From Candidatus Latescibacterota bacterium (GTDB taxonomy: Bacteria; Latescibacterota; UBA2968; UBA8231): a stretch of DNA of 48,550 nucleotides. Within the stretch, counting starts at the first letter, position 1, and each line of letters begins with the position of its first letter. The stretch lies in contig JACPJE010000100.1 of assembly GCA_016187725.1 (NCBI GenBank), positions 1 to 48,550 on the forward strand, in the 5' to 3' direction. Positions 8,770-18,500 of this stretch are shown here, one piece after another. The position numbers and the translations under genes are program-made. Under the pieces are notes generated by a model. That model did not search any database and was not told the DNA's origin. It saw only the letters and a program-made list of their open reading frames with translations.

Positions 8770-9915
8770 TTATTTTATCCAGCTCATGTCCTCGCCGCGC
8801 ACCAGGAAGGAGCGCTCGTCCCAGCGGCCCGGCCGCTCCACCGGCCACTGGCCCGACTCCACTGCCACGTCCAGGGGGTTGGCCCGCGTCTGCAGGGGTA
8901 GCTTCACCCGCTCGCGCATGCGCGCCGACTCGTACACCCCCATCATGATCTCCAGCGCCGCCTTGCCGTGTTTGGCTTCGCCGCGGTAGTCCTCGATCCT
9001 GCCTTCGATCCACTCGCAGATGGCGTAGGCCTGGCGCACGAAGGCGTCGCCGTAGCCCCTGGTGTTCTTCTCGGTGGGCTCGAATACCTGCCAGCCGGCC
9101 TTCTTCGCGGTCATATACTTGAGGCTGTTGTCGTCGACCTCCATCATGCCTTCGGTGCCGTAGATGGAGCAGTTGATGCCGCCCCAGGTTCCCAGTTCGT
9201 TCTCGATGACCCCCTCAGCCCCGTTGGGGTAGCCGATGATCCCGCAGCAGCGGTCCTCGACCCGGTGGCCGAAGATGTAGTGGTCGGTCTTGCGCTCCAC
9301 CTGCCCCATCACCCATTCGGCCTGGGGATCGCCCTGCACGAAGCGCTGGAAATCGACGCAGTGGGTGCCCCAGTTGAGCATGCCCTGCAGCACGGTGGAC
9401 CACAGCCGTCTCGGCTGGCCGATGGCCCCGGCCAGGAGCAGGCGCCGGGCCTCTTCCCAGGCCGAGTAGAAGCGCCGCTGGTGGCCGATGGCCAGCTTCA
9501 CCTGGTTGCGCTGGGCGGCGATCACCATTCGTTCGGCCTCGCCCAGGGAGGCGGCCATGGGTTTTTCGCACAGCACTAGTTTGGGCTGGCGGGCGCAGGC
9601 GGCGATGGCCATCTCGGCGTGCTGGGGATCCCAGGAGCAGACGCTGACGATGTCGAGGTCTTCCTTGTCCAGCATCTCCCGGTAGTCCAGGTAGCGCTTG
9701 GCGGCGGGCACCCCGAAGTCCTCGCCGTAGGTGCGCAGGGACTCGGGATGGGCATCACCCAGGGCGACGATCTGGGTGTGCTCGCACTCGCTCCAGCCCC
9801 GCCCGTGCTCGCGGGCGATGCGCCCGCTGGCGATCACCCCGACGCGGTACTTCGCTCTTTTTTGGGGACGGGCCTTCCTGGCGGCAGTAGTGCCGGTGCG
9901 GGATTTCTGGGACAC
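8770..9915 (-). CDS. Gfo/Idh/MocA-family NAD(P)-dependent oxidoreductase
   Basis: A 381-residue oxidoreductase of the glucose-fructose/inositol dehydrogenase family, which oxidises or reduces hydroxyl groups of sugars, inositols or related compounds. The N-terminal Rossmann motif is YRVGVIASGRIAREH, and the family catalytic Lys sits in CEKPMAAS. The C-terminal domain contains the expected GxxxTHCVDFQRF-like helix (His in NWGTHCVDF). GTG at 9915 is chosen as start because AAAGGAG is 6 bases upstream; the frame stays open to 9999 but the added residues cover the promoter. First gene of an operon with citrate synthase, an unusual partner. The substrate cannot be predicted. Confidence 0.93.
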   Translation of the reverse strand: MSQKSRTGTTAARKARPQKRAKYRVGVIASGRIAREHGRGWSECEHTQIVALGDAHPESLRTYGEDFGVPAAKRYLDYREMLDKEDLDIVSVCSWDPQHAEMAIAACARQPKLVLCEKPMAASLGEAERMVIAAQRNQVKLAIGHQRRFYSAWEEARRLLLAGAIGQPRRLWSTVLQGMLNWGTHCVDFQRFVQGDPQAEWVMGQVERKTDHYIFGHRVEDRCCGIIGYPNGAEGVIENELGTWGGINCSIYGTEGMMEVDDNSLKYMTAKKAGWQVFEPTEKNTRGYGDAFVRQAYAICEWIEGRIEDYRGEAKHGKAALEIMMGVYESARMRERVKLPLQTRANPLDVAVESGQWPVERPGRWDERSFLVRGEDMSWIK

Positions 9916-9970
9916 CGCGTACTCCTTTCGGATGCTGGCAGAGAGGGATTTTTTCGATAAGTCAAGCAAG

Positions 9971-9999
9971 ATAGTAGACTGAAAGAGAGCCCCTGTCAA
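9971..9999 (-). promoter_or_regulatory. Near-consensus sigma70 promoter for the oxidoreductase-gltA operon
   Basis: On the minus strand TTGACA (plus 9994-9999) and TACTAT (plus 9971-9976) are separated by exactly 17 bases. Transcription would start near 9964, giving a leader of about 50 nt to the GTG at 9915. This is the strongest promoter match seen in the window. Confidence 0.75.
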
Positions 10000-10069
10000 T
10001 GCCGCATCCGCGCAGAGTACAGGGCGGACCTGGGCTATCTTCCCGGCGGCAATTGTTTAATATATCGCC

Positions 10070-11656
10070 ATGCCATTCAACACCTACAAGGGCAGGGCGG
10101 GCCTGGTGCTCTGGCTTGTCCTGCCCCTCCTCCTGGGCGGGGGGTATGCCCTGTGGGGCCACCAGTTGGTCCGGGGCATGTACGAACAGAGCCTGCCCCT
10201 GGCCTTTTTCAACCAGGTGCTCAAAAGGCAGGCCCTCCACCCGCTCTCCTATTACCTGCACCGGGCGGACACGGCTGTGTGGGGCCTGTTGCTGCTGTAC
10301 CTGGGGAGCAGCGGCTTGGCCGGGGGGTACGCCTGGCTGCGGCGGCGCTGGCCCGCAGCGGTGCTGGTGCAGCCGCGATGGGGGCTGATCTTCCTAGCCA
10401 CAGGTTGCTGCTGGCTGCTGTTTTTGCTCCAGCTCCCCCTCTTCCAGTTGCTGCCTCACTGGTTCTGGTCGCTGGCGCTGACCCCGCTGCCCTGGTGGTG
10501 GCTGGGCGGCTATGCCCTGCAGCAGAGCCTGGCCTGGATGGAGGGCCGCGGCCTGGCCGGCCTGAGCGACCGGCTGGGCGGCGAGGGCGGGCACGGGCGG
10601 CTGGTCCAGGCAGCCGTGACGCAGCCGAGCGCATGGCGGGTGCTCACCCAGTACGAGCGCTTGCTGGACAGCGGCGAGTTAGGCCCCTTTCCGCACGCCA
10701 CCCGGCCGCCCGGGCAACTGCTCTTGCTGATGGGGATGGACCGGATGGCCGGCATCCTGGACCCTGCGGAGGAAGACCGGGCCCTGCGCCTGGCCCGCCT
10801 GGCCGCCTGGGTCTTTCCCCTGTTCAGCTACCTGGTGCTCATCCCCCTGTTCTATCTGTGCCGGCTCTACATGGACGGAGCGAGGGCCTGGGTGCCGGTC
10901 CTGCTCTATCCCTTTGTGCCCAGCACGGCGCTGATCACCCTGCACCTGGACCAGTGCCTGTTCCCGCTGGTGGCCTGGAGCTGCGTGGGTCTCTACGCCT
11001 GGGGACTGCGGCGGGGTTGGTGGGGGGCGGCCCTGGGGGCCGGGGCGCTTTTCTATCTGGGGCTTTTCCTGTCCTTCGGGCTGGGGGTTCTGGGGGTGGT
11101 ACTGGGGGTCCTGCACCTTCAGGCGGTGCGGGAATCGGGCCGGAGTCAGTGGCGGGCTGCCGCGCTGGCCGGGGTGGGCTTCCTGGGCCTGGCGCTGCTC
11201 TTTCAGGGTTGCTTCGACTACGACCTGCTGCAGCGGTACAGCCGGGCCATGAGCGCCCACCAGCACTTCAAGGGGGTGGAATGGGGCGCCGGGGAGGTGC
11301 TCTACTGCGCGCTGCTCGATCTGGTCGAGTTCGGGGTGTGGTGCGGGCCGCCCCTGGTCCTGCTGGGCGCCGCGCAACTCAGCGAGGTCTGGGCCGGGCG
11401 GCGGGGATGGAGCTGGCGGACGGAGGAGGCATGGGCCCTGGCCCTGGTGCTGACCCTGGGGTGCCTGGCTCTTTTTGGCAGGACGGCCGGGGAAACGGCG
11501 CGGTTGTGGATCTTTCTCTTGCCCCTGGTGCTGGTGGCGGCTGCCCAAACCCTGGGAAAGCTGGCAGCCCCGCTGCGGGAGCGGGCCGTGGCGCTGGTGG
11601 TGATCCTGCAGCTGGTCACGGTCGTGGTGCTGAAGCGCTGCCAGGATTTTTTCTAG
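10070..11656 (+). CDS. Polytopic membrane protein, GT-C glycosyltransferase-like
   Basis: A 528-residue protein with about 12 predicted membrane helices. Between the early helices is a loop with HATRPPGQLLLLMGMDR, and near the end GETARLWIFLLPLVL. Both patterns (PPG in a substrate loop; a Glu/Arg-containing E-x-x-RLW-x-F-x-x-P helix) recur in undecaprenyl- or dolichyl-phosphate-sugar using GT-C enzymes. I therefore infer a lipid-linked-sugar glycosyltransferase, without a defined family. There is no Shine-Dalgarno sequence before the ATG, only an AT-rich stretch. The next gene (CDF transporter) is 111 bases downstream on the same strand. A second GT-C-like gene and an O-antigen ligase lie 2.5 kb away on the opposite strand. 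Confidence 0.75.
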   Translation: MPFNTYKGRAGLVLWLVLPLLLGGGYALWGHQLVRGMYEQSLPLAFFNQVLKRQALHPLSYYLHRADTAVWGLLLLYLGSSGLAGGYAWLRRRWPAAVLVQPRWGLIFLATGCCWLLFLLQLPLFQLLPHWFWSLALTPLPWWWLGGYALQQSLAWMEGRGLAGLSDRLGGEGGHGRLVQAAVTQPSAWRVLTQYERLLDSGELGPFPHATRPPGQLLLLMGMDRMAGILDPAEEDRALRLARLAAWVFPLFSYLVLIPLFYLCRLYMDGARAWVPVLLYPFVPSTALITLHLDQCLFPLVAWSCVGLYAWGLRRGWWGAALGAGALFYLGLFLSFGLGVLGVVLGVLHLQAVRESGRSQWRAAALAGVGFLGLALLFQGCFDYDLLQRYSRAMSAHQHFKGVEWGAGEVLYCALLDLVEFGVWCGPPLVLLGAAQLSEVWAGRRGWSWRTEEAWALALVLTLGCLALFGRTAGETARLWIFLLPLVLVAAAQTLGKLAAPLRERAVALVVILQLVTVVVLKRCQDFF

Positions 11657-11767
11657 CCGGAGGCCGGGGCGCTGGCGCAGCGAAAGTTGTCTGGCGGAGG
11701 TGCTTTGTCTATATCTCTAGGAGACAGGTTCAAAGGGGTTTTCGCGCGAGAGGAAAAAGCGCCGCTC

Positions 11768-12751
11768 ATGGCTGTTCCAGCACCGGCACAGAGCGCCCGG
11801 GATATCCGCGCCCAGCAGCTGGCCATCCGCTTGTCGCTGGGGGTGGGGGTGCTGATGTTTCTGGGCAAATCCTTCGCCTACTATCTCACCGGTTCAGCCG
11901 CCATCTTCTCTGACGCCGCCGAGTCGGTGGTCCACGTGGCGGCGGTGGGCTTTGCGGCCTTCAGTCTCTGGCTCAGCCTGAAGCCGGCTGACGAGAGCCA
12001 CCCGTACGGCCACGAGAAGATCAACTTCTTCTCCGCCGGCTTCGAAGGGGCGATGATCGTGATCGCCGCCCTGTACATCCTCTTCGCGGCCATCAGCAAG
12101 TGGCTGGCGGGGCTGCATCTGGAAAGGCTGGGCGAGGGCACGCTGATCCTCAGCGGGGCGGCCCTGATCAACGGGGTGCTGGGGTGGTACCTGATCTGGC
12201 TGGGCAAGCGGCAGGGCTCGCTGATCCTGGAGGCCAATGGCAGACACGTGCTCACCGACTTCTACACCAGTGTCGGGGTGATCGGCGGGCTGTGCCTGAC
12301 CCTGCTGACCGGGTGGCTGCCCTTCGACCCCATCCTCGCCATCCTGGTGGCCCTCAATATCCTCTGGTCCGGCGGCCAGCTCATGCGCCAGGCCTTTGGC
12401 GGGCTGATGGACGAGCGGGACTCGCAGGTGGACTCGGCGGTGCGCGCGGTGCTGGAACAGGTCGTTCCCGGGGAGGTGGTCGAATACCACGGCCTGCGCC
12501 ACCGGCAGATGGGCAACAGCGTCTTCATCGACGTGCACCTGCTCTTCGGCGAGGACGCGCCGCTGCGGCTGGCCCACGCCACCGCCACCCGGCTCGAAGA
12601 GCAGATCGCCGCGGCCCTGCGGCCCCAGCAGGCGGTGGTGACCGCCCACCTGGAATGCGTCGAAGGGCACGGCGACCACCATCCTCCCCTGGTGGGGGGG
12701 ACCAGCCGCGAAATGGTCCTCAGCATCTCGGAAGACGACCGGCAGGGATAA
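11768..12751 (+). CDS. Cation diffusion facilitator family metal transporter
   Basis: A 327-residue CDF antiporter exporting divalent metals such as Zn, Fe, Mn or Co from the cytoplasm. There are six membrane segments (about residues 18-220) and a cytoplasmic C-terminal domain (about 230-305) with the ferredoxin-like DVHLLFGEDAPLRLAHA pattern. The TM5 metal site HVLTD (His160, Asp164) is canonical. TM2 reads SDAAESVVH, so the usual ligands are replaced by Glu52/His56, a known subgroup variation that makes the metal hard to predict. A His-rich tail (HGDHH) may also bind metal. ATG at 11768 is used; TTG at 11705 (GGAGG 4 bases upstream) and TTG at 11687 would lengthen the N-terminus by 21-27 residues. 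Confidence 0.92.
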   Translation: MAVPAPAQSARDIRAQQLAIRLSLGVGVLMFLGKSFAYYLTGSAAIFSDAAESVVHVAAVGFAAFSLWLSLKPADESHPYGHEKINFFSAGFEGAMIVIAALYILFAAISKWLAGLHLERLGEGTLILSGAALINGVLGWYLIWLGKRQGSLILEANGRHVLTDFYTSVGVIGGLCLTLLTGWLPFDPILAILVALNILWSGGQLMRQAFGGLMDERDSQVDSAVRAVLEQVVPGEVVEYHGLRHRQMGNSVFIDVHLLFGEDAPLRLAHATATRLEEQIAAALRPQQAVVTAHLECVEGHGDHHPPLVGGTSREMVLSISEDDRQG

Positions 12752-12759
12752 CCCGCCCC

Positions 12760-12779
12760 TTGAGCGCTGCGGCGCTCAA
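12760..12779. terminator. Hairpin between convergent genes
   Basis: TTGAGCGC (12760-12767) and GCGCTCAA (12772-12779) form a perfect 8-bp stem with a 4-base loop, 8 bases after the CDF stop and overlapping the stop of the convergent O-antigen ligase gene. There is no T-tract on either side, so it is only a possible two-way terminator. Confidence 0.4.
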
Positions 12780-14218
12780 CTGCTGGCAAGTGAAGATTTG
12801 CCGGGGTCGGGTGCTGGCTGCGCCAGTACCGCGATCAGGCCATAGAGCACTCCAAAGACGATGGCAAAACGCCCGTTGACCATGGCCCCGTCGCTCAGTC
12901 CCAGGGTGCCCATGGCCATCATAATGGCCACCGCCCCTCCGGCAAAGGCCCTGGTCTGTCGGTCCTGGCCGTGGGCAAAACCGCGGTAGGCCAGGCGCAG
13001 GATGCGCAGACTCAGCCACCCGAAAGCCAGCAGCCCCAGCAATCCCATCTTCAGCAGCAGGGTCAGATAGAGATTGTCCACGGTCCAACTGGTCGCGGTT
13101 TCGAAGCGCCCCAGGTCTTCGCTGAAGAGCATGATGACCAGGGTGGCTCCCTGACCGTTGCCCAGCAGGGGGTGGTGGGCGATCTCCTGGAGGGCGACCC
13201 CGTACGAAAAGAGGCGGCCCAGGAGGTGCACGTCGCGCTCGTAATCCACAAAACTGCGCGAGCGTTCCAGGGCATGGGCGCCGATGGAGGCCCCGGTCAG
13301 GCGCTGAAAGAAAAAGGCCGTGGCCACCAGGATGGCCAGGGTGCCGATGGCCAGCGAGACGGTGCGCCAGAGATTGCGCCGGGTCTCCGGCTGGCTGAGG
13401 TGGTGCAGCCACACCGTGGTCAGCAGGCCGACTGCGAAGGCCACCCACATGCCCCGGCCCATGGTCAGCACGAAGCCCAGGCCGATGCATAGGAACAGGC
13501 CGGCCAGCAGGGGGCGGCCGTACCGCTGTGGGTCGTGGATGAACTGATTGAGGATGAAGAGCAGGGCCAGGGGCAGGGCCAGGCCTTCGAGGCGGGCGAT
13601 GCGCACGAAATTGGCGCCTACCGACAGGTCGATGGAGCCGAGGAACTCCAGGGTGTACTCGGTGCTGACGACCAGGGCCGCCATCACCAGGACGGGCAGA
13701 AAGCCCCTGGTCGCCAGTCCCTTGTCGGCGAAGTTGGTGACCAGAAAGAAAACCGCGTAGTAGAGCGGGAAACGCAGGTCGCGCAGGATCAGGGAGGTGG
13801 AGTGGTAGTGCAGCGCCCCCACCAGGGCTGAAAAGACCGCCACGCCCAGAAAGAACGAGGTGGGGAGGTCGCCGGCGCTGGTCCGCACCGACAGTCCGCG
13901 CCAATAGATCAGGTCGATCAGCGCAAAGACGAGCGCCATGGCGAAGAAGCCCTCCTGGAGGGTCAGGCCGCCGGGGAGCCGCAGGGCCAGGAGGACCTTG
14001 TCGGGCAGGACTATGTTTAACAGGATTAGGAGCAGGAGGGTGCGCTGGACCGAGAAAAGCGCCAGGCCGAGCACTACCAGCGAGGCGCTCAACAGCCAGA
14101 CGTACTTGGCCGCCCACAGCGCGGGCAGGGCGATGAGCAGGGCCTGTCCGAGGCAGAGGACCCACCGCAGCCACTTGTTGTCCGGCCGGTTCCAGTTCGC
14201 TTCAGCCCGGGGGATCAC
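12776..14218 (-). CDS. O-antigen ligase/polymerase family membrane protein
   Basis: A 480-residue polytopic protein (about 11-12 membrane helices) of the Wzy/WaaL O-antigen ligase superfamily, which joins or polymerises undecaprenyl-linked glycans at the periplasmic face. Supporting motifs are an Arg-containing MGRGMWVAF helix end, a large periplasmic loop with HHPLLGNGQGATL, and a VDNLYLTLLLKMGLLG segment. GTG at 14218 is chosen: GGAG is 9 bases upstream, and the start overlaps the last 17 bases of the upstream glycosyltransferase gene, which implies translational coupling. Whether it is ligase or polymerase cannot be told. Confidence 0.88.
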   Translation of the reverse strand: MIPRAEANWNRPDNKWLRWVLCLGQALLIALPALWAAKYVWLLSASLVVLGLALFSVQRTLLLLILLNIVLPDKVLLALRLPGGLTLQEGFFAMALVFALIDLIYWRGLSVRTSAGDLPTSFFLGVAVFSALVGALHYHSTSLILRDLRFPLYYAVFFLVTNFADKGLATRGFLPVLVMAALVVSTEYTLEFLGSIDLSVGANFVRIARLEGLALPLALLFILNQFIHDPQRYGRPLLAGLFLCIGLGFVLTMGRGMWVAFAVGLLTTVWLHHLSQPETRRNLWRTVSLAIGTLAILVATAFFFQRLTGASIGAHALERSRSFVDYERDVHLLGRLFSYGVALQEIAHHPLLGNGQGATLVIMLFSEDLGRFETATSWTVDNLYLTLLLKMGLLGLLAFGWLSLRILRLAYRGFAHGQDRQTRAFAGGAVAIMMAMGTLGLSDGAMVNGRFAIVFGVLYGLIAVLAQPAPDPGKSSLASS

Positions 14219-15407
14219 CAGGGTTTTCTCCAGGCTTTGCCTTGTGCAGCCGCGTCCATCCGCGCTCCAGCATCAGGGCCGCGGGTCCCATCAGCGCCGC
14301 GTCGATGGGCAGGCGGAAGCGCGGGTGGGCGAAGAAGATTGCGTGGACCAGCGCCAGCCCCAGGGCCAGCGAGCCCACAGCCCAGGCTTCTGGACGCCGG
14401 CGCAGTTGCCAGGTTCCCCACAGGCCCAGGACCAGGAGGGGCCCGCAGGAGCAGAGCGAGATCGCGTTTCGTAGGATAGACTCATCCGGCACCAGGGGGC
14501 TCCAGAAATAGGCCAGCTTGAGGAGGGCCAGGCGGGCGAAGCGCCAGGGCGAGGCGAGTATCCAGCCGCCTATTTCCCGAATGGCCAGCCGCTCCTTTTC
14601 CACCAGGTCGGTGGTCGAAGCGGTCAACTGCATGAACATCCCCAGGTAGTCCACGCCCTGCCGGTAGATCCCGATCGCCTCTGGTTCGTTGCCGATCAGC
14701 AGATTCATCCCCGCATTTGCCGAGATGGGGACCAAGCGGCCGGTCAGCAGGGAATTGCGCAGGGTCCAGGGAGCGATCACCAGCCCCATGGCTCCCAGCG
14801 CGACGGCCAGGCACATTCCCCGGCCCCTGCCCAGAGCAGCGCGGCGCCACCAGCCCCACAGGAGCAGCGGGACCCAGACCAGCACCACGGGCTTGCACAG
14901 CCCCGCCAGCCCCAGGATTCCTCCCAGCGCAGCAGCGTTGCCCGGCGTAGGAGCACTCTCTAGCCGTAGCGCCAAGAGCAGGGCCGCCGTGGTCAGCAGA
15001 ACCAGGAGGGTCTCCGCCATCAGCACGCCGGTGAAGAAGACGAAGAGCGGATAGCAGGCTCCCAGACCGGCGGCGATCAGCCCGGTCCTCAGGCCGCCGA
15101 GGCGCCGGCCTATCCCGTAGAGCAGCCCGCAGGTAGCCGTTCCCAGGAGGGCCTGCCACAGCCGGACCAGGTCAGGGCGGTGCCCGCAGACCTGGTAGAT
15201 CCCGGCCAGCATCAGGGGATAGAGCGGCGGCCGGTACGTGCCGCCGTCGGGGTGGAGGATGCCTTCCTGCCAGAACACGCTGGCCAGGTGATCCCAGTGG
15301 TACTCGTCCGAGGAGTCGGCCAGGCCTTGGCGCGTCAGGCCGAATCCCGCGCGCAGGGCCAGGGCCAAGAGCAGGATCGCCCAGAGGGTCCGGCGGGTTG
15401 CAGTCAT
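14202..15407 (-). CDS. Glycosyltransferase family 39-like (ArnT/PMT-type) membrane protein
   Basis: A 401-residue polytopic protein of the GT-C fold. The first periplasmic loop holds the acidic motif LADSSDEYHWDHLA and then GTYRPPLYPLMLAG, typical of PMT_2/ArnT-like enzymes that transfer a sugar from a polyprenyl-phosphate donor. There are about nine to ten hydrophobic segments, and a later PWTLRNSLLTGRLVPIS loop is also characteristic. GAGAAGG precedes the ATG closely. It overlaps the downstream O-antigen ligase gene, so the two likely build and transfer one surface glycan. Donor and acceptor are unknown. Confidence 0.88.
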   Translation of the reverse strand: MTATRRTLWAILLLALALRAGFGLTRQGLADSSDEYHWDHLASVFWQEGILHPDGGTYRPPLYPLMLAGIYQVCGHRPDLVRLWQALLGTATCGLLYGIGRRLGGLRTGLIAAGLGACYPLFVFFTGVLMAETLLVLLTTAALLLALRLESAPTPGNAAALGGILGLAGLCKPVVLVWVPLLLWGWWRRAALGRGRGMCLAVALGAMGLVIAPWTLRNSLLTGRLVPISANAGMNLLIGNEPEAIGIYRQGVDYLGMFMQLTASTTDLVEKERLAIREIGGWILASPWRFARLALLKLAYFWSPLVPDESILRNAISLCSCGPLLVLGLWGTWQLRRRPEAWAVGSLALGLALVHAIFFAHPRFRLPIDAALMGPAALMLERGWTRLHKAKPGENPGDPPG

Positions 15408-15507
15408 CGCCTTCTCTCAGCAGCGCAGACCTCAGGGATCCCCCCAAACCTCAGCCGCGTCTCAGTGGACACGGGTTCCCCCTCTGGTTATCTTTTCAGA
15501 TACTTCT

Positions 15508-18500
15508 ATGCTCCGCACGATCTGCATGGCCTTGCTGCTGGGCGCGACCGCACTCGAGGCCTCCCCGATCAGGGTGCTCTCCGCCGGCGAGCAAGGCCTG
15601 CTGCTAGAAGCCATCCTGCCCCAGCCTCAGGTGCGGGCGCTGGAACTGGGCGGGCACCGCTTCCATCAATTAGAACTCCCCCCTGGCTATGACCGCCTCG
15701 CCGAGCCGGGCCAGCCGGCCCTGCCCTTCCTCGCCGCGCCCATCGCCGTGCCGCCCGGCGTCCAGGTGCGGGTGGAGGTGGAGGAGGCGCACTGGCGCCG
15801 GTTGAGCGACCTGGAACTGGCGCCGGCCCCGCGCTGGGCGGAAGACGGCGAAGAGCCCCGGTACGAAACCGACACCCAGTATTACCTGACCGACGCCTTT
15901 GAGCCGGCGCAGCCCTTCGCCGTCGCCGAGGGCGGGCGTCTGCGCGGGGTGCGGACCTGCATGCTGCAGCTCTATCCCTTCCGCTACAACCCGGTCCGCC
16001 GCGAGTTGGAATTCTGTGACCGGCTGCGGGTGCGGGTGGAGTTTGTGGGTGGCCGGCGGCCCAAGGCCGCCCGCGTTCCAGACACCCCGGCGGCTGCCCC
16101 GCTCTACCGCGCCCTGCTCAACCCCCAGCAGGCCCAGGCCTGGCGGGAGGGACCCCGCGCCCCCAAGCTGGCCGCCGGCAGTGAATGGTACGACCCTGGC
16201 CGTCCCTGGGTCAAGGTATACGCCGACGAGGACGCCCTCTTCCGCAGCAGCCCCGGCTGGCTCGACTCGCTGGGCGTGGACCCAAAGGCCATCGACCCGC
16301 GCACCTTGCGACTTTTCTACCTGGGCGAGGAGCAGGCCATCCGCGTCCACGGCGAGGAGGACGGGCGTTTCGACGCGCAGGATTACCTGCTCTTCTTCGG
16401 CCAGTACCGCCGCGACGAGCACAAGGATTTCGAAAACCTCTACGGCCGGCGCAACACCTACTGGCTGACCTGGGGCGGGGCGCCGGGCAGGCGGCTGCAG
16501 GAGCGCAGCGGGGCGCCGGCACACGGGTACCCGGTCTCGCCCTGGAAGTGGACCACAGCCCACTTTGAGCAGGACACCCGCTACAACCCGCTGCCGCTCA
16601 CCCCGCCCGAGAAGGAGCAGGAGGTGGACCACTGGTTTTGGGAACTGCCGGTGGAAGTGCTCAAACCCGGCGATGTTCCCAGTTCGCGGATCTACGCCCA
16701 ACCGCTGCTCCACCGCACCGAGAGCGAGGACTACACTGCCCGCCTGCGGGTGGCCCTGCACGGGGTTTCGGACAACATCCACCACACCGGACTGCTGCTC
16801 AACGAGCAGCGTATCGACGAGCGCGTCTGGCGGGGGCCGGATGAACTGCGCATCGAAACCGAGATCCCCAGTTCCTACCTCAAGGACCAGAACCGCCTGC
16901 GGCTCCAGCTCTTCGCCGACCAGAGTGTCCCGGATCAGGTGTACCTCAACTGGTTCGAGATCGAGTACCGCCGTGCGTACCAGACCTGGATCGGTTTCTT
17001 TGACTTTGCCCAGCCGCCCGGAGGCCAGTCCTACGTTCTACAAGGTTTGTACCCGCCCGGCATCGAGGTGTGGGACGTGGCCAACGGGTACTACTTCACC
17101 GGCTTCCAGGCCGACTCCACGGCCGCACTGGGTTCCTTCGTCACCTTTGAAGACAATCCAGTGGATTCGGCCCGGTACGTGGCGGCCGACAGCCTGGCCG
17201 GCACCAAGCGCCCCAATGGCAAGGTGGACCAGCCCTCCTCCTGGCGCGCACCCGGCCATGGGGCCGATTACCTGATCATCACCCACGCCGACTTTCTCGA
17301 AGCGGCCCAGCGTCTGGTCGCCCACCGCCGCGAGAGCGGGTTGAGCGCCGAGGTAGTGGAGGTGGAGGATCTGTACGACGAGTTCTCCTGCGGGCAGATG
17401 ACCTCGGACGCGGTGCGTGACTTCATCTCGTACGCGTACCATTCCTGGGAGCGCCCACCGGTGTACGTGTTGCTGGCCGGCAATACCCACTACGCGTATC
17501 GTTCGAGCCGGCCCAGCTTTGTGCCCACCCTTTTCTATCATGCGTGGAACCGGGGGCAGGCCGGCACCGACTTCCTCTACAGCCTGGTCGATGGCGCCGA
17601 CCTGCTGCCCGATCTGGCGGTGGGCCGCCTGTCGTGGGTCAATCTGGACCAGGCCCTGGTGTCAGTGGACAAGATCATCCGCTACGACCAGGCTCCCGAG
17701 CCGGGCGACTGGCGCAGCCGGGTGATCTACCTGGCCAACTATCAGGAAACAGGGGAATTCGCCCGGACCAACGATGAACTGGCCGCCCAGTACACCGAAC
17801 CCCTGGGCTTCAGTTCGGTCGAGATCGTCAACCCCGACAACACCTTCCTTCCCAACCTCACCGGCAAACGCTTCCTCGACGCGCTCAACCAGGGGGCCCT
17901 GCTGGTCAATTTCAACGGGCACGGCAGCATCGGCACCATGCAGTACGTGTTCTCCATCCAGTTCCCCGACTGGGACTACCTCAGCCAGGTGCGCAACGGC
18001 GCCCGCCTGCCCCTGGTGCTGGCCCTTTCCTGCCTCAACGGCCAGTTCGCAGATCCTTTCAACCCCAGTCTGAGCGAGGCCTTCACCCTAAGAAAAGAGG
18101 GCGGGTCCATCGCTTACATCTCGGCCAGCGCCCAGGGGCGGGTGGCCCAGCAGGCATTGCTGGCCGACCGCCTCTTCGCCCAATTCTTCCAGGGGGGGAC
18201 CCTGGAGTTCGGCCTGACCCTGAATATCGCCAAGGTACAGATGCTGGCCGCTCATTCTAGCTTTGAGGAGGCGGCGTACAGCATGCAACTGCAGGGTGAT
18301 CCGGCCCAGCAGTTAGCCTTGCCCAGGCAGCCCGATTACGAGGCCCTGGACCTGCGCCTGGACCGGGAGGAGGTGTTCAGCCAGGACACCCTGCGGGTGG
18401 AGGCCCGGTGGCGCAACAACACCCGTCTGGGCAGCGACAGCGTGCAGGTGGCGCTGCTGGTGCGCAGCGCCCAGGAAGAGGCCCCCCCCGAAACCCTGCT

